From Enterocloster asparagiformis (GTDB lineage: Bacteria > Bacillota > Clostridia > Lachnospirales > Lachnospiraceae): a DNA stretch of 64,000 nucleotides. The notes beneath the pieces were generated by a model. The model was not told the origin of the DNA. It saw only the letters and a list, made by a program, of their open reading frames with translations, and made no database searches. Made by a program: the position numbers and the translations under genes. Positions 10,101 through 18,652 of the stretch are shown piece after piece (position 1 is the first letter of the stretch; every line of letters starts with the position of its first letter). The stretch covers positions 1 to 64,000 of the forward strand of contig JAGZSY010000009.1 of the NCBI GenBank assembly GCA_018380885.1, read 5' to 3'.

Positions 10101-13100
10101 GGCATTTGATTATAGGCTTTGTAACTGCCATAAACATATGCTATGATGTTATCGGCTTGTCGCACTGTCGCTTTAATGTTCTCGACTATAAACGGGGTGT
10201 CCTGCGTATATCCTTTTGCCATTATTAGGTGGTCGGAATAAAGTGCTCGAGTGACACCATCAGAATCAGGAAGTAATTCATAATCAATATCATAGTTGGA
10301 ATCATCTAAGCAAATTAGGCCATCATTGGCAACTGGTATAGCGTAGACCCTGACATCGGAATTTCCCTGAAAAACGTTGATGTTATTCTCTTGCATATTT
10401 GATTGGGCTATGTACATATTCAGAAAGTCCGTTTCGTTGATTGCCGTTAGCTGACGTTGCGTCCCGATATGGTTCTCACGATCCATCACGTTAATTGTAT
10501 AGTTGCCCTCACGGCTGAGCTCCACGCAAGGCTGTCCTTTTTGGTTTACTCGCTGTAATACATGGCTTGTTACATTTTCCTGTCCTAGATAGATGGATAT
10601 GTTGTAACGCCGTAAACATGCCTCTAAAGATACAAATGCTTCTCCGTTAATGTCTAAAAATGCAACTCCTTGTTCCTGGTTTAGTGCAACATTTCCAACA
10701 CCTGTATTGTGAAATTCGGGTATATCGTCCGTATATAAGCTCAAATCGTATGTGTAGCGCTCATTGCCGGATTGATCTAAGCATTTTAAACTAATTTCCG
10801 TAGGATCTTGTTGATCAGAAATAATGTGGTATGTTTTTACGGCTAGTTTCTGATCATTGAAGTTTTCACTTATAAACGGAATATCGCAGTTCATATCTAA
10901 CGCATTTAGCGTTAGCTCCGTTCCTACTTTCAACTGAAGAATACCATTTTGCTCTTTTAAAATGCCAATGTCCCATACATTGAGTAATGATTGGCTTTTG
11001 GGGAGAAAGGAACTTATCCAATGAATACCAGTCCGATCACCGGTACTCAAATATCGGTTCTGCTGTGTATCATAAATACGTAGTTCAAATTGATTATTAG
11101 CGTCTAAATCGGTCACGAAAATTGTGTATGGCATATCATCGTGCATACTTCGCAGTTCATAACGGCCATCGGATTGTCCATAGTTTAAATGTACGGTTTT
11201 ACTATAATCTTCAATAGAAGGTGATCCGGTACATGTGCTCAGTTCTACACTCCCCATAGAGCAGGGAAAGCCCTGGGCCGTGATCTCCTCGTAGGTACTA
11301 TCTGCATTTATATTTAAACGGCCATATATTTTTTCCGGGCTGGCATCATCTGGATATTTTTGTGCCGTTAGAATATACTGATAATTGCTCTGCTTTACGG
11401 CAGTATATTTAATATCCGTCACAACAGTCCTGATCTCCATCTGATAGGAGGCCACCACATCGGGATAAGAATTACTGTTAGCGGTCACGACCACTATACC
11501 ATTGTGTTTAGGAGTTAGAACTCCATTCTCATCGATTGACGCTAGATCCGGTTGATCCACATTCCATGTTATCGTCCTATCTATGGAGTCTGTAATAATC
11601 TCATGACCGAATTGTATTTGGCTTCCACCTGGAAGATTTTTATATACAATGGGTTTTCCATCACGTTCCCACAATTTTGTTTCGGGGTATATTTTTAACA
11701 ATGCAGAATTATTTGGCACCACCATCACAGATACTTCGTCACGTGCAGCCGGATTACCTTCAGGATCTTCTGTTTCCTGAGCGTATAAAACTACGAGGCC
11801 CGGGGCGTTTGCTTTAACGGTTCCATTTTCTACGGACAATATAGAGGTATCCGTGGAAACTACATCGTAGCGTCCAGATGTGTATGCTGGTTCGGTTATG
11901 ACCTGATAATTACAGGATTCACCAACTGTTAATACATCTTTTTCTACGCTAAGCTTGATTCCGGTAATATCTCGGTTTTCCGGTTCTATTACCTGTATTA
12001 TAATTCCGTCGGTTGCGCCGCCATGACTGGCCGTAACGGTGATCGTGGCCTCCCCTTCTTTTTTTGCATATAGTTTACCATTTTGATCTACCTGCAAAAT
12101 ATCTGAATTTGATGAGGTGTAGATTAGCGACTCGTCCGATACCACATCCGTTTTGACGGATGTTTCTGCATGATTTCCGGCCGGAATTTGTGCAGGACCC
12201 TGCAAAGCGATTTCATGTATGTAGGGTTTCCAGGTTATTTTACAAGTATCAAACACAGAGGGGGTAGAATGTGCCGATAAAGATATATTAGTTTTACCAG
12301 TTGCTTTGTTATTCTGTGCTGTAACTTGTATTCGGTTCCATCCCTGTCCCCCATCGATTACTTGCAATTTTACAGGAACACCATCTTGCTTATACAACGG
12401 ATCTGTCACCTGATATGGTTGCCAGTTGCCGTTTAAAAGCAGAGTTTCGTCGCTGTAAAGCTCAGCAGAAAGAGGAGATAGGGATACTGCATATGGATCT
12501 CCCAGAACTTGAATATCTAAGCTATCTGAAATTGTTGGATCAACAGTTGATGTAGCTGTTAATTTTGTATAGCCTGCGTGGATTCCTGTTATAGTCCCTG
12601 TCGTTGAGTCTAAAGCAAGAATGGAGGGATTTGTTACGGACAAAACATATCCCTTCTGATGGGATGGCATAATGGTTACGAGTGCCTTGTCTGTTTCTCC
12701 GATATCTAAAATGTTGTCTGCGTTTTTTTCTAGTGCCAGATTTATACTTTGAACGTTGCTCGTAAAATTAAAAGTCTTTTCAGCGGTCACACCACTTCCA
12801 TCAGAAGCTGAAACTTGAATAGTTGCTTCCCCATATCCCGTATTTCGTATGTTCCAGCCAGTTTCATCATTTTGTAATTCTAGTATACCTGATGAATTTT
12901 CTTTAATGCTAACTTGATATGTACGATCACCAGCTGTTTCTTCAAAAATATTACAAACAATGGGTATTTTATCGTTCAAGCCAATATATGTTGAAGGATT
13001 TACTACCTCGATGCGTTTCACATAGTCAGGCAATCGCAGCATTGTTATTTCTGATGCCGCTCCCCAGTCTGCATAGGCATATATTGTATCCTCGCAGTGT

Positions 13101-14992
13101 GCCGTAATATGCCCGAGGTTGGCAATATCCATCCATTCCCCATCATTGACTTTATATTTCAGTTCCACATGGCTTATACTCCTCAGATATGGCCGATACA
13201 TAATTGTGACATCGTATATTCCACCGCCTTTATAGGCGTAAGAAAATTGAGGCGTATCAGGTTGTTGCACACTAACCTGTTTTGTACGTACGTCAGTTAT
13301 AATTTCTTCCATGCCGTTATAGGTTTTGACTCTACGTAGTTTTCTTGCCTCCAGTAACGTATCTTCATATAAATATAAAATTGTTCCATCCCAATCTTTA
13401 AAATCTCCGGAACCTCCAAGTCGGTATTGGATTACATCATTCGGATAGTAATCTGGAGCTACTCCATATTCTCCCATGACACCTCGAAATGTAACTTCAA
13501 TAGCTCGTTTTCCTTCATTAATTGTTAAGCCCGTATCGATATAAGGAGCTGTACTTAGTAACTCCATTGCGGACAAACCGACCGGCTGTACGGAAAGAAT
13601 GTAATCTCCATGTGCATCCCTGAAAGTATCGTTTAAACCAGTATGATATGCACTCTGGTTGATCGCCTCCCATTGTTCTTCATTCCATAAATATAATAAC
13701 TCACTGTCGCGTCCATAGTGGTCAACTTGACCGGCCGTATGGTAAGCATGATAGAACATATTTTGAGCATTGATAAGTCCCTTTGGCGCTATTACGTATA
13801 TGTTATCCGCATCTCCAAATTGCAAGCTGCTACAATAGGCAAATGCGCGTTCGGCTGACTCGATGCTGTCCGGCATAAGTGGGATATCTAAAAGTTGTGT
13901 ACAGCTTTCGAAACAGCGGTCAATATTTTTTACATTCGGTGGAAAATGTGGGGCAATTTGAATGCCAGAACGGAAAAAGGTGTCTTGCATCTCCGTCACC
14001 GTGTCCGGAATGTATAGATCTCTTAAATCGGCCCCATCAAAGGCACACCAAAATGTCGCTTCAAGACGTTCCACTACATTGGGGAGGTTTCGTACCGTCT
14101 GAAGCTGCTGGCAGTTGTCAAATGTATGGTTTAATTCCTGAATAATACTGTCTGGCAGAAATTCGGGTGTTTCCTTAATTCCAGAACTTGCAAATGCATA
14201 ATCCATTTGTTTGACTAGGGCAGGGATTGGTGTCATGTCCACCAATTCTTGACAATCAGCAAACATATAATTCATGTTTACTAGCCCGTCCGGCAATTCT
14301 GGCATGGCAGTGATTTCAGACCCTTTATAGCAACGCGCAGCACTTATAATTGTGCTAGGTAATTCACCAGGATCAGTTAAAGGCATAGACCAAGATGAAA
14401 AGCAATCGTCCATAGACACCACTGGTAATCCATTTATTAATGCTGGAATCTGTGTTGTCAACACACCGTTATCATCTAATAAAAAGTAAGAGTAATTTTC
14501 TCCATCAAAGGAATATTGTGTCGGTTTTGCCTGTATGTGCCAACCGTCAAGGGATTCATCCCACCAGTAATTCCACCAGGTTTGATCTATCTGGTCCCCG
14601 CTCTGATCCAGCACCTCATAAGCGTAGCTTTTATCGTTAGTATCTTTTACATAATTTAGGTACCAGACGGTGTTTCCATCTAAAGAAAATTGACCAGCTC
14701 CTTTTTGAATGGGATTTTCTATAAAAAATAATGCGATTTCGTCTATATCAATGTCTACTAATTCATCAACAGAGCGTTGAGCCTCACTTGGAGAACTGTA
14801 CTCTGTATCAAACAGAACATCATCTTCAATAAAATCTGCTTCGCTGGGAGTAGCGCGTGAGGCTTCGGCAGGGGTTGCTTCCGATAGTCGAATAGGGGAA
14901 GTTCCCTCATCAGCATAGGATACAATCGGTGGCCACTGAATCGCTGTAAAAAAGATTGTGATGGCAAGTAACAGGGAATATTTGCTTTTCAT
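7196..14992 (-). CDS. Giant secreted surface protein: LRR, Ig-like and cell-wall-binding modules
   Basis: 2598 residues with a signal peptide (about 1-27, ending VSYADE). A linker rich in SEA-type motifs (ATPAEASRATPSEAD) follows. About residues 180-440 are BspA-like leucine-rich repeats with recurring MxxxFxxC-type units. The long centre consists of Ig-like Big_2/BID_2 modules, recognisable by endings such as GEATITVTAS and GYTKLTATS. About 2405-2590 are aromatic/Gly cell-wall (choline)-binding repeats such as WYYYSPDGQM. No LPXTG motif is present, so anchoring is probably non-covalent through these repeats. AGGAGG precedes the start. The gene lies 21 bp after the tyrosine recombinase gene, so the two are likely one transcript. 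Role in adhesion or mating contact is inferred. Confidence 0.8.
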   Translation of the reverse strand: MKSKYSLLLAITIFFTAIQWPPIVSYADEGTSPIRLSEATPAEASRATPSEADFIEDDVLFDTEYSSPSEAQRSVDELVDIDIDEIALFFIENPIQKGAGQFSLDGNTVWYLNYVKDTNDKSYAYEVLDQSGDQIDQTWWNYWWDESLDGWHIQAKPTQYSFDGENYSYFLLDDNGVLTTQIPALINGLPVVSMDDCFSSWSMPLTDPGELPSTIISAARCYKGSEITAMPELPDGLVNMNYMFADCQELVDMTPIPALVKQMDYAFASSGIKETPEFLPDSIIQELNHTFDNCQQLQTVRNLPNVVERLEATFWCAFDGADLRDLYIPDTVTEMQDTFFRSGIQIAPHFPPNVKNIDRCFESCTQLLDIPLMPDSIESAERAFAYCSSLQFGDADNIYVIAPKGLINAQNMFYHAYHTAGQVDHYGRDSELLYLWNEEQWEAINQSAYHTGLNDTFRDAHGDYILSVQPVGLSAMELLSTAPYIDTGLTINEGKRAIEVTFRGVMGEYGVAPDYYPNDVIQYRLGGSGDFKDWDGTILYLYEDTLLEARKLRRVKTYNGMEEIITDVRTKQVSVQQPDTPQFSYAYKGGGIYDVTIMYRPYLRSISHVELKYKVNDGEWMDIANLGHITAHCEDTIYAYADWGAASEITMLRLPDYVKRIEVVNPSTYIGLNDKIPIVCNIFEETAGDRTYQVSIKENSSGILELQNDETGWNIRNTGYGEATIQVSASDGSGVTAEKTFNFTSNVQSINLALEKNADNILDIGETDKALVTIMPSHQKGYVLSVTNPSILALDSTTGTITGIHAGYTKLTATSTVDPTISDSLDIQVLGDPYAVSLSPLSAELYSDETLLLNGNWQPYQVTDPLYKQDGVPVKLQVIDGGQGWNRIQVTAQNNKATGKTNISLSAHSTPSVFDTCKITWKPYIHEIALQGPAQIPAGNHAETSVKTDVVSDESLIYTSSNSDILQVDQNGKLYAKKEGEATITVTASHGGATDGIIIQVIEPENRDITGIKLSVEKDVLTVGESCNYQVITEPAYTSGRYDVVSTDTSILSVENGTVKANAPGLVVLYAQETEDPEGNPAARDEVSVMVVPNNSALLKIYPETKLWERDGKPIVYKNLPGGSQIQFGHEIITDSIDRTITWNVDQPDLASIDENGVLTPKHNGIVVVTANSNSYPDVVASYQMEIRTVVTDIKYTAVKQSNYQYILTAQKYPDDASPEKIYGRLNINADSTYEEITAQGFPCSMGSVELSTCTGSPSIEDYSKTVHLNYGQSDGRYELRSMHDDMPYTIFVTDLDANNQFELRIYDTQQNRYLSTGDRTGIHWISSFLPKSQSLLNVWDIGILKEQNGILQLKVGTELTLNALDMNCDIPFISENFNDQKLAVKTYHIISDQQDPTEISLKCLDQSGNERYTYDLSLYTDDIPEFHNTGVGNVALNQEQGVAFLDINGEAFVSLEACLRRYNISIYLGQENVTSHVLQRVNQKGQPCVELSREGNYTINVMDRENHIGTQRQLTAINETDFLNMYIAQSNMQENNINVFQGNSDVRVYAIPVANDGLICLDDSNYDIDYELLPDSDGVTRALYSDHLIMAKGYTQDTPFIVENIKATVRQADNIIAYVYGSYKAYNQMPSIALPSSVDMESGTEYEIPLQFMPYYGAKNILLDDLKSGLIKLELNGQVVTDPGVYGNFTITYVKDGALGIICRSDQAETAKLFAYIDGSVAEQLTGDSSNRGKQLGQSSCNLKSQGSVYASIKDMIINILDEEELNINCGLGSTAANGRVTSYEILNAPDGSTPLKCDATKVQALEAGTWLVSANVQFNLHGIRNILCQFKVTIKNPANILTITERNYRNVCNTGESLYLVPSYSPLDADNVDGYIWSIKGGAGAQIDQNGVVTTQRAGYYTAILQDLPNKSLTAEYAFQVIDPPVQITEIRITPQNANITNSESIKYNAELLPENADEQAVIWDVIDANHRAIIDQAGEFHGLRAGDYTVKCYLASNSEIFDTATVHVSVLPEFLRIDGLNCAEPNTVIQLSGIVFPEDAAYTGISWEITSGSDYATISSAGQVSCGSEAGIISIKATIDGTNISAEHEIVIGQVLPKLYVEILDDSGEPKNEIYHSSDPAYLYIDKHRATKSYVNANQYQIDLIPNRVGLAIDSSGAVHGLQAGDYAINVSRQVAGVTIQDAAPIAVLQVARYTYLTVWPKDGDYRITSRGGSKELEYKLTPDLESSDQAVWSIQSGNDIAVIDQQGHLTANGTKNGPVTVQCSIVDADGNEIISQNCTIMVSGQIVPVSSIKINCKTQLVVGDQAPITVTILPSNANNQEYNITVSDLTVGTVESNIFLAQKPGTVLLTATPLDNPSCSDSITIYVVAAQSPDSKPAPEPRPDPDSQHAHSTINSQSTTEITTYWYLRDNNWYYYSPDGQMVKNNWVLYRNQWYQLGADGIMLNNQWYEENGLQYYLSDNGSMVSSSWAYVDGGWLYFDSNGTPTQNTAHDGFRLVDQELIYTGLSKGNFIDVGIYTYYVDDRKRVQAGCWVENNNAWYYSGNTGWILKDQWNEVDNKWYFMNPDGRLEMVSTIWEGDLYQMDQYGVAHNTSK

Positions 14993-15013
14993 TGATATTT
15001 TACCTCCTAATTA

Positions 15014-15607
15014 TTAACCCAATCCTTCATAGCGTGCCAGCTTTTGGAATAATTCGGCTTTTGCCTCAGCTGTATATTCCAAATATATCATGGTATTTGC
15101 AATGTTCTTATGGCCTAGCCACCATTGCACGTCCATTAGCTCCATGTAATTAATCAGCTCCATGGCTCTTGTGTGCTTTAAAACATGGAAATGCTGTTTA
15201 TCCATGGGAATTGAGGTGTTATTGCAATAATTTTGAAAAATTATATGTAAAGTTTTACGGCTTATAGGTTTATTTTGTTGAGACAAAAATAAGTACGGGG
15301 ACTTGACGTACATATGCCGCCGTTCCGCATAATAAATGTCCACAACCCTATAAACCCGAGGGTCTACAATTTTTAATGTATTGTTGCGACTGCCTTTTAA
15401 ACGTTGGCAAAATAGTGTGTGTTTGTCCTGATCGTAGTCATAGAGCCGTATAAGTCCTATTTCGGATGCCCTTAACGCACAATATTTCGCTAGGTAAATA
15501 ATTGCACGATTACGAGTAGCCAGGCGTCTACGGTCTTGATCAAGGTTTCGAAACAATTCTGCTGTTTCTGCAGGAGTTAAAAATTTTAGAGTTGACTGGT
15601 TACGCAT
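15014..15607 (-). CDS. Short tyrosine recombinase lacking N-terminal arm/core-binding domain
   Basis: 197 residues, about the length of FimB/FimE-type or minimal Xer-like recombinases. It carries the catalytic-domain motifs: Arg in CALRASEIG, Lys in RLKGSRNN, HVLKHTRA in place of the usual HxLRHxxA, WWLGHKN, and Tyr in TMIYLEY. The second catalytic Arg is therefore Lys. Start at 15607 has GGAGGA upstream. It is the first gene of a leftward unit with the giant surface protein and is divergent from the transfer operon. It may act in local DNA inversion or dimer resolution rather than in integration, because a large serine recombinase sits at the other end of the element. That division of labour is inferred. 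Confidence 0.8.
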   Translation of the reverse strand: MRNQSTLKFLTPAETAELFRNLDQDRRRLATRNRAIIYLAKYCALRASEIGLIRLYDYDQDKHTLFCQRLKGSRNNTLKIVDPRVYRVVDIYYAERRHMYVKSPYLFLSQQNKPISRKTLHIIFQNYCNNTSIPMDKQHFHVLKHTRAMELINYMELMDVQWWLGHKNIANTMIYLEYTAEAKAELFQKLARYEGLG

Positions 15608-15686
15608 TTTACTACATCCTCCGAATTATGTTGTATTTTGTAACCAGACAATCATATACCATTTTGGTCCAAAGCAGGCTTTAAAA

Positions 15687-15715
15687 TTAGACATTATAAC
15701 TATTTTGTCTAAAAT
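15687..15715 (+). promoter_or_regulatory. Promoter of the transfer operon overlapped by an inverted repeat
   Basis: TTAGAC (15687-15692), 17 bp, then TAAAAT (15710-15715) resembles a sigma-A promoter for the ssb-led operon. TTAGACA (15687-15693) and TGTCTAA (15706-15712) form inverted arms that cover both promoter boxes. On the minus strand the same segment holds a TATAAT for the leftward recombinase gene. A repressor bound here could silence both directions. Confidence 0.5.
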
Positions 15716-15741
15716 AGCAAAAAAGATCAGGAGGATGGAAA

Positions 15742-16134
15742 ATGCATACAATTATGGGTACGGCAAGACTTTGCGAAGAACCGATTATTCGTAAGAAAGA
15801 AGAGAAGGTATTTGCTAATTTCCGCATTGCCTTATCGCGGCGATTTGCCAGGGACGGAGACCCTCAATCAGATTTTTTTTCTGCAAGTTGTTTTGGTTCC
15901 ACGGCTGAATTTGCAGAGCGTTATTTGCATAAAGGTATGAAGGTGGAATTTAGAGGAGAGTTGCGTACTGGAAATTACGAGAAGAATGGAGTAAAAATTA
16001 CCACTACTAGCATTTATATTTTTGATTTAGAATTTGCTGAATCAAAAGCGGCCAATGAAAAATATTTAAAACCAGATGAAGAAGTACCTATTTTTGAAGA
16101 AGCTGCCGAAGGATTTCCGGGCGAGGGAAAATAA
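15742..16134 (+). CDS. ssb: Single-stranded DNA-binding protein (SSB)
   Basis: 130 residues with the OB-fold signature of bacterial SSB: an N-terminal GTARLCEEPIIR strand, then FANFRIALSRRF, a KVEFRGELRTGNY strand and an acidic C-terminal tail. It would coat the single strand that enters or leaves during conjugation. Start 15742 follows AGGAGG by seven bases. It is the first gene of the rightward transfer operon and its stop overlaps the next start (TAATG). The acidic tail ends in PGEGK rather than the classical DDIPF, common for element-borne SSBs. Confidence 0.9.
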   Translation: MHTIMGTARLCEEPIIRKKEEKVFANFRIALSRRFARDGDPQSDFFSASCFGSTAEFAERYLHKGMKVEFRGELRTGNYEKNGVKITTTSIYIFDLEFAESKAANEKYLKPDEEVPIFEEAAEGFPGEGK

Positions 16135-18287
16135 TGGCAACGCTTGACAGAAATATATTACATGGTCGTAACGTCCATCGGTTTTGTATTGCAATTGTAT
16201 TTCTGATAATACAGTTACCAGTCGCCCCATTAGTGGCAAGTCTTATTGACCAGTTGTTTTCATTCCTTTTTACATTTGATAATCGATATAAGGCATTGCA
16301 TTTTAATTATAGCTATGACGTAGCAATACGAGGGATTTTTCAACGTACAGGAATTTGCCTTTGGTTTTTAATCATTGAAGTGTTGGTAATAGCTTTTATT
16401 GTTTGGGTTTGGTTAGATCCACACGCGACAATTTCCCGAACAAGGGAAATAAAAGTAACCGACAAAATATCAATACCAGTAGCAGTAGGAAATGGGCAGC
16501 ATGGAAATGCCCGTTTTACAACACAAAACGAAAAAAAGAAGTTATTCTCCGAATTTTATTTCAATGGTTCTAATACTCCGGTGGGTAAGGGAGGATTGGT
16601 CGTTGGCATGGACACGGAAACAAAGGGGGATCGAATCCAATATGTAGGAAAAGATGTTCATTCCATTATTATCGGTACTACTGGTGCAGGAAAGACTAGG
16701 CGCATATTGCTAGAAACAGTATGCCTACAGCTTCTTGCCGGCAACTGTATTGTTGTATCTGATGTTAAAGGTGAAATTTTTTACTACACACATAAATTTG
16801 CCGAAAGTAAAGGGTATCAATCGGTTGTAATTGACCTTTGTAACCCAGCTAAATCTATGCATTACAACTATTTAGAGCCAATCATTGCATCGATAGAAGA
16901 GGGGCAGAAAGCGTGGGGAGCAAAGCTTGAAGCGCTGGAAATTCAATTAAATATTGCGACGCAAGAATTAAACCATATAAAGGACTCCATTATTGATTTG
17001 GAAGATACGTCGGATCGGCAAATGAAAGAATACACAGATTGTCGTAAAAACGTAAAGCAAATTGAAAATGATATCCAAGCATTGAAAAAAGACTATTCGT
17101 GGACTAAAGAGGCCCAATCCCGCGTGTGGGATCTCGTTTCCGTTTTGGTGAAGGAGCAGAAGGGGGAGCCACTGTGGTATAACGGGGAAACGGCTACATT
17201 AGCAGCGTGTATATTGGTCATTTGCATCGAGGCCCCTACTGAGTATCGAAATCTTTATAATGTTTACTTGTTTTTGGCCTACATGGGACGGGTGGATGAA
17301 GAAACTGGAATTTCCCCGCTATCTGCCTATTTGGAGACATTGGATGATCAGCATCCGGCCAAATTCGTATTTATGCAATCCCAAGCTGCTGCCGAAAGAA
17401 CACGGTCAAGTTTTTATACGTCAGTATTGGGAGATTTGAGATTGTTTACCGATCCTGCGATTGCCGAAATGACCTCGATTAGCGATTTTAACTTATCTGA
17501 TGTAGGGACAAAAAAGATTGCACTTTATCTAATTGTACCGGATGAGAAGAAAACATATTATCCATTGGCGGCGGCGCTGATTAATCAACTATATATTGCC
17601 CAAGTTGCGGAAGCAAGAAAACAGGGCGGATCATTGCCAATAGCAACGGATTATGATCTCGATGAAATAGGGAACTTCCCGGCAATTCCCGTACTTGGTG
17701 GAATGCTAAGTGCTGGAAGGTCAAGAAAAATCAGAGCAAATTTAGTAGTTCAAGATTACCAACAGTTGGAAAGTAAATACAAAGAAGAGGTACAAACAAT
17801 TAAAACCTGCTGTGCAGTAAAGGCATATTTAAAATCAGATAATTTGAAAACCTTGGAAGAGTTAAGCAAGAATCTTGGAAAATATACGGTGGAAGTAACT
17901 GGCGCATCCACTAGCGCGAATACGGCCACAAGGAGTTCCGGTTCCAGTATTTCAAATTCATCGAATATGGCAGCAAGGGAACTCTTGATGCCTGCTGAGA
18001 TTGGACAGATTTCGTATCCCTATGCTTTGGTACTCGTGTCCGGGGAATTACCATCAATTACGAGACTGCCGGATCTAAGTGAATATAGATTTAACGATAT
18101 GCTAGGTATGGGAGACGAGGAGCATAACCGCCAGTTATTGGAAGAGCGAGAGGCCGAACGTCCCGAGCACGAGGTGTTTTATCCGCCACAGTGGGGAATG
18201 TGGATTGAATTTAAGAGGAAACTAGAGCAAGAAGCAATGAACAACCTAAATAGGGCCGGTGTGGGACTGGGATTTACAAATTTATAA
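16134..18287 (+). CDS. Type IV coupling protein (VirD4/TraG family)
   Basis: 717 residues. Two N-terminal transmembrane segments (about 16-38 and 74-95) are followed by the nucleotide-binding domain: Walker A GTTGAGKT (181-188), VVSDVKGEIF, and Walker B-like YDLDEIGNFP (about 506-515). The QDYQQLESKY segment is typical of VirD4 proteins. A coiled-coil insertion lies at about 250-325. The protein is the hexameric ATPase that delivers the relaxase-DNA complex to the secretion channel at the membrane. Its start overlaps the ssb stop by one base, which couples translation. Confidence 0.92.
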   Translation: MATLDRNILHGRNVHRFCIAIVFLIIQLPVAPLVASLIDQLFSFLFTFDNRYKALHFNYSYDVAIRGIFQRTGICLWFLIIEVLVIAFIVWVWLDPHATISRTREIKVTDKISIPVAVGNGQHGNARFTTQNEKKKLFSEFYFNGSNTPVGKGGLVVGMDTETKGDRIQYVGKDVHSIIIGTTGAGKTRRILLETVCLQLLAGNCIVVSDVKGEIFYYTHKFAESKGYQSVVIDLCNPAKSMHYNYLEPIIASIEEGQKAWGAKLEALEIQLNIATQELNHIKDSIIDLEDTSDRQMKEYTDCRKNVKQIENDIQALKKDYSWTKEAQSRVWDLVSVLVKEQKGEPLWYNGETATLAACILVICIEAPTEYRNLYNVYLFLAYMGRVDEETGISPLSAYLETLDDQHPAKFVFMQSQAAAERTRSSFYTSVLGDLRLFTDPAIAEMTSISDFNLSDVGTKKIALYLIVPDEKKTYYPLAAALINQLYIAQVAEARKQGGSLPIATDYDLDEIGNFPAIPVLGGMLSAGRSRKIRANLVVQDYQQLESKYKEEVQTIKTCCAVKAYLKSDNLKTLEELSKNLGKYTVEVTGASTSANTATRSSGSSISNSSNMAARELLMPAEIGQISYPYALVLVSGELPSITRLPDLSEYRFNDMLGMGDEEHNRQLLEEREAERPEHEVFYPPQWGMWIEFKRKLEQEAMNNLNRAGVGLGFTNL

Positions 18288-18302
18288 AGTAGAGAGGACA
18301 TC

Positions 18303-18644
18303 ATGAAAAAGATAAATCATAAAATATTGGTGCTTGTAATGGCTTTTGGAATAATTATGGTTACCCCGATGCTGGCATATGCAAGCGGCCTAGAAAGCAC
18401 AACACTTTTCACAGGAACAAAAAGTCTGTTACAAGATGCATCAAAAGCAATAACAGGAATTAGCGCAGCAATTACGGTACTATTCACACTTATGCGTTGC
18501 GTGCAGTGGCAAATGGCTGATGAGCACGAGAAGCCCCAGAAAAAAAAGGCTGTCTTGAACACCTTAGCAATTGGCGTCCTGGTTGTGTGTTTATCGGGAT
18601 TAATAACTGTGGTACTTGGATATTATGGTGGATCAACACCGTAA
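18303..18644 (+). CDS. VirB2-like pilin/channel membrane protein
   Basis: 113 residues: an N-terminal hydrophobic signal-like segment (10-27, ending AYASG), a short loop, then two hydrophobic helices (about 46-63 and 79-105) separated by a charged turn (ADEHEKPQKKK). Size, topology and place between the coupling protein and VirB6-like genes fit the TrbC/VirB2 class. Similarity is mostly structural, so the assignment is moderately secure. Confidence 0.65.
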   Translation: MKKINHKILVLVMAFGIIMVTPMLAYASGLESTTLFTGTKSLLQDASKAITGISAAITVLFTLMRCVQWQMADEHEKPQKKKAVLNTLAIGVLVVCLSGLITVVLGYYGGSTP

Positions 18645-18652
18645 GGAGAAAT

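Noticed and set aside
12919..14640. Plus-strand ORFs inside the giant surface gene
   Set aside because: They lack ribosome binding sites and recognisable domains, and lie wholly opposite a continuous, well-supported coding frame.
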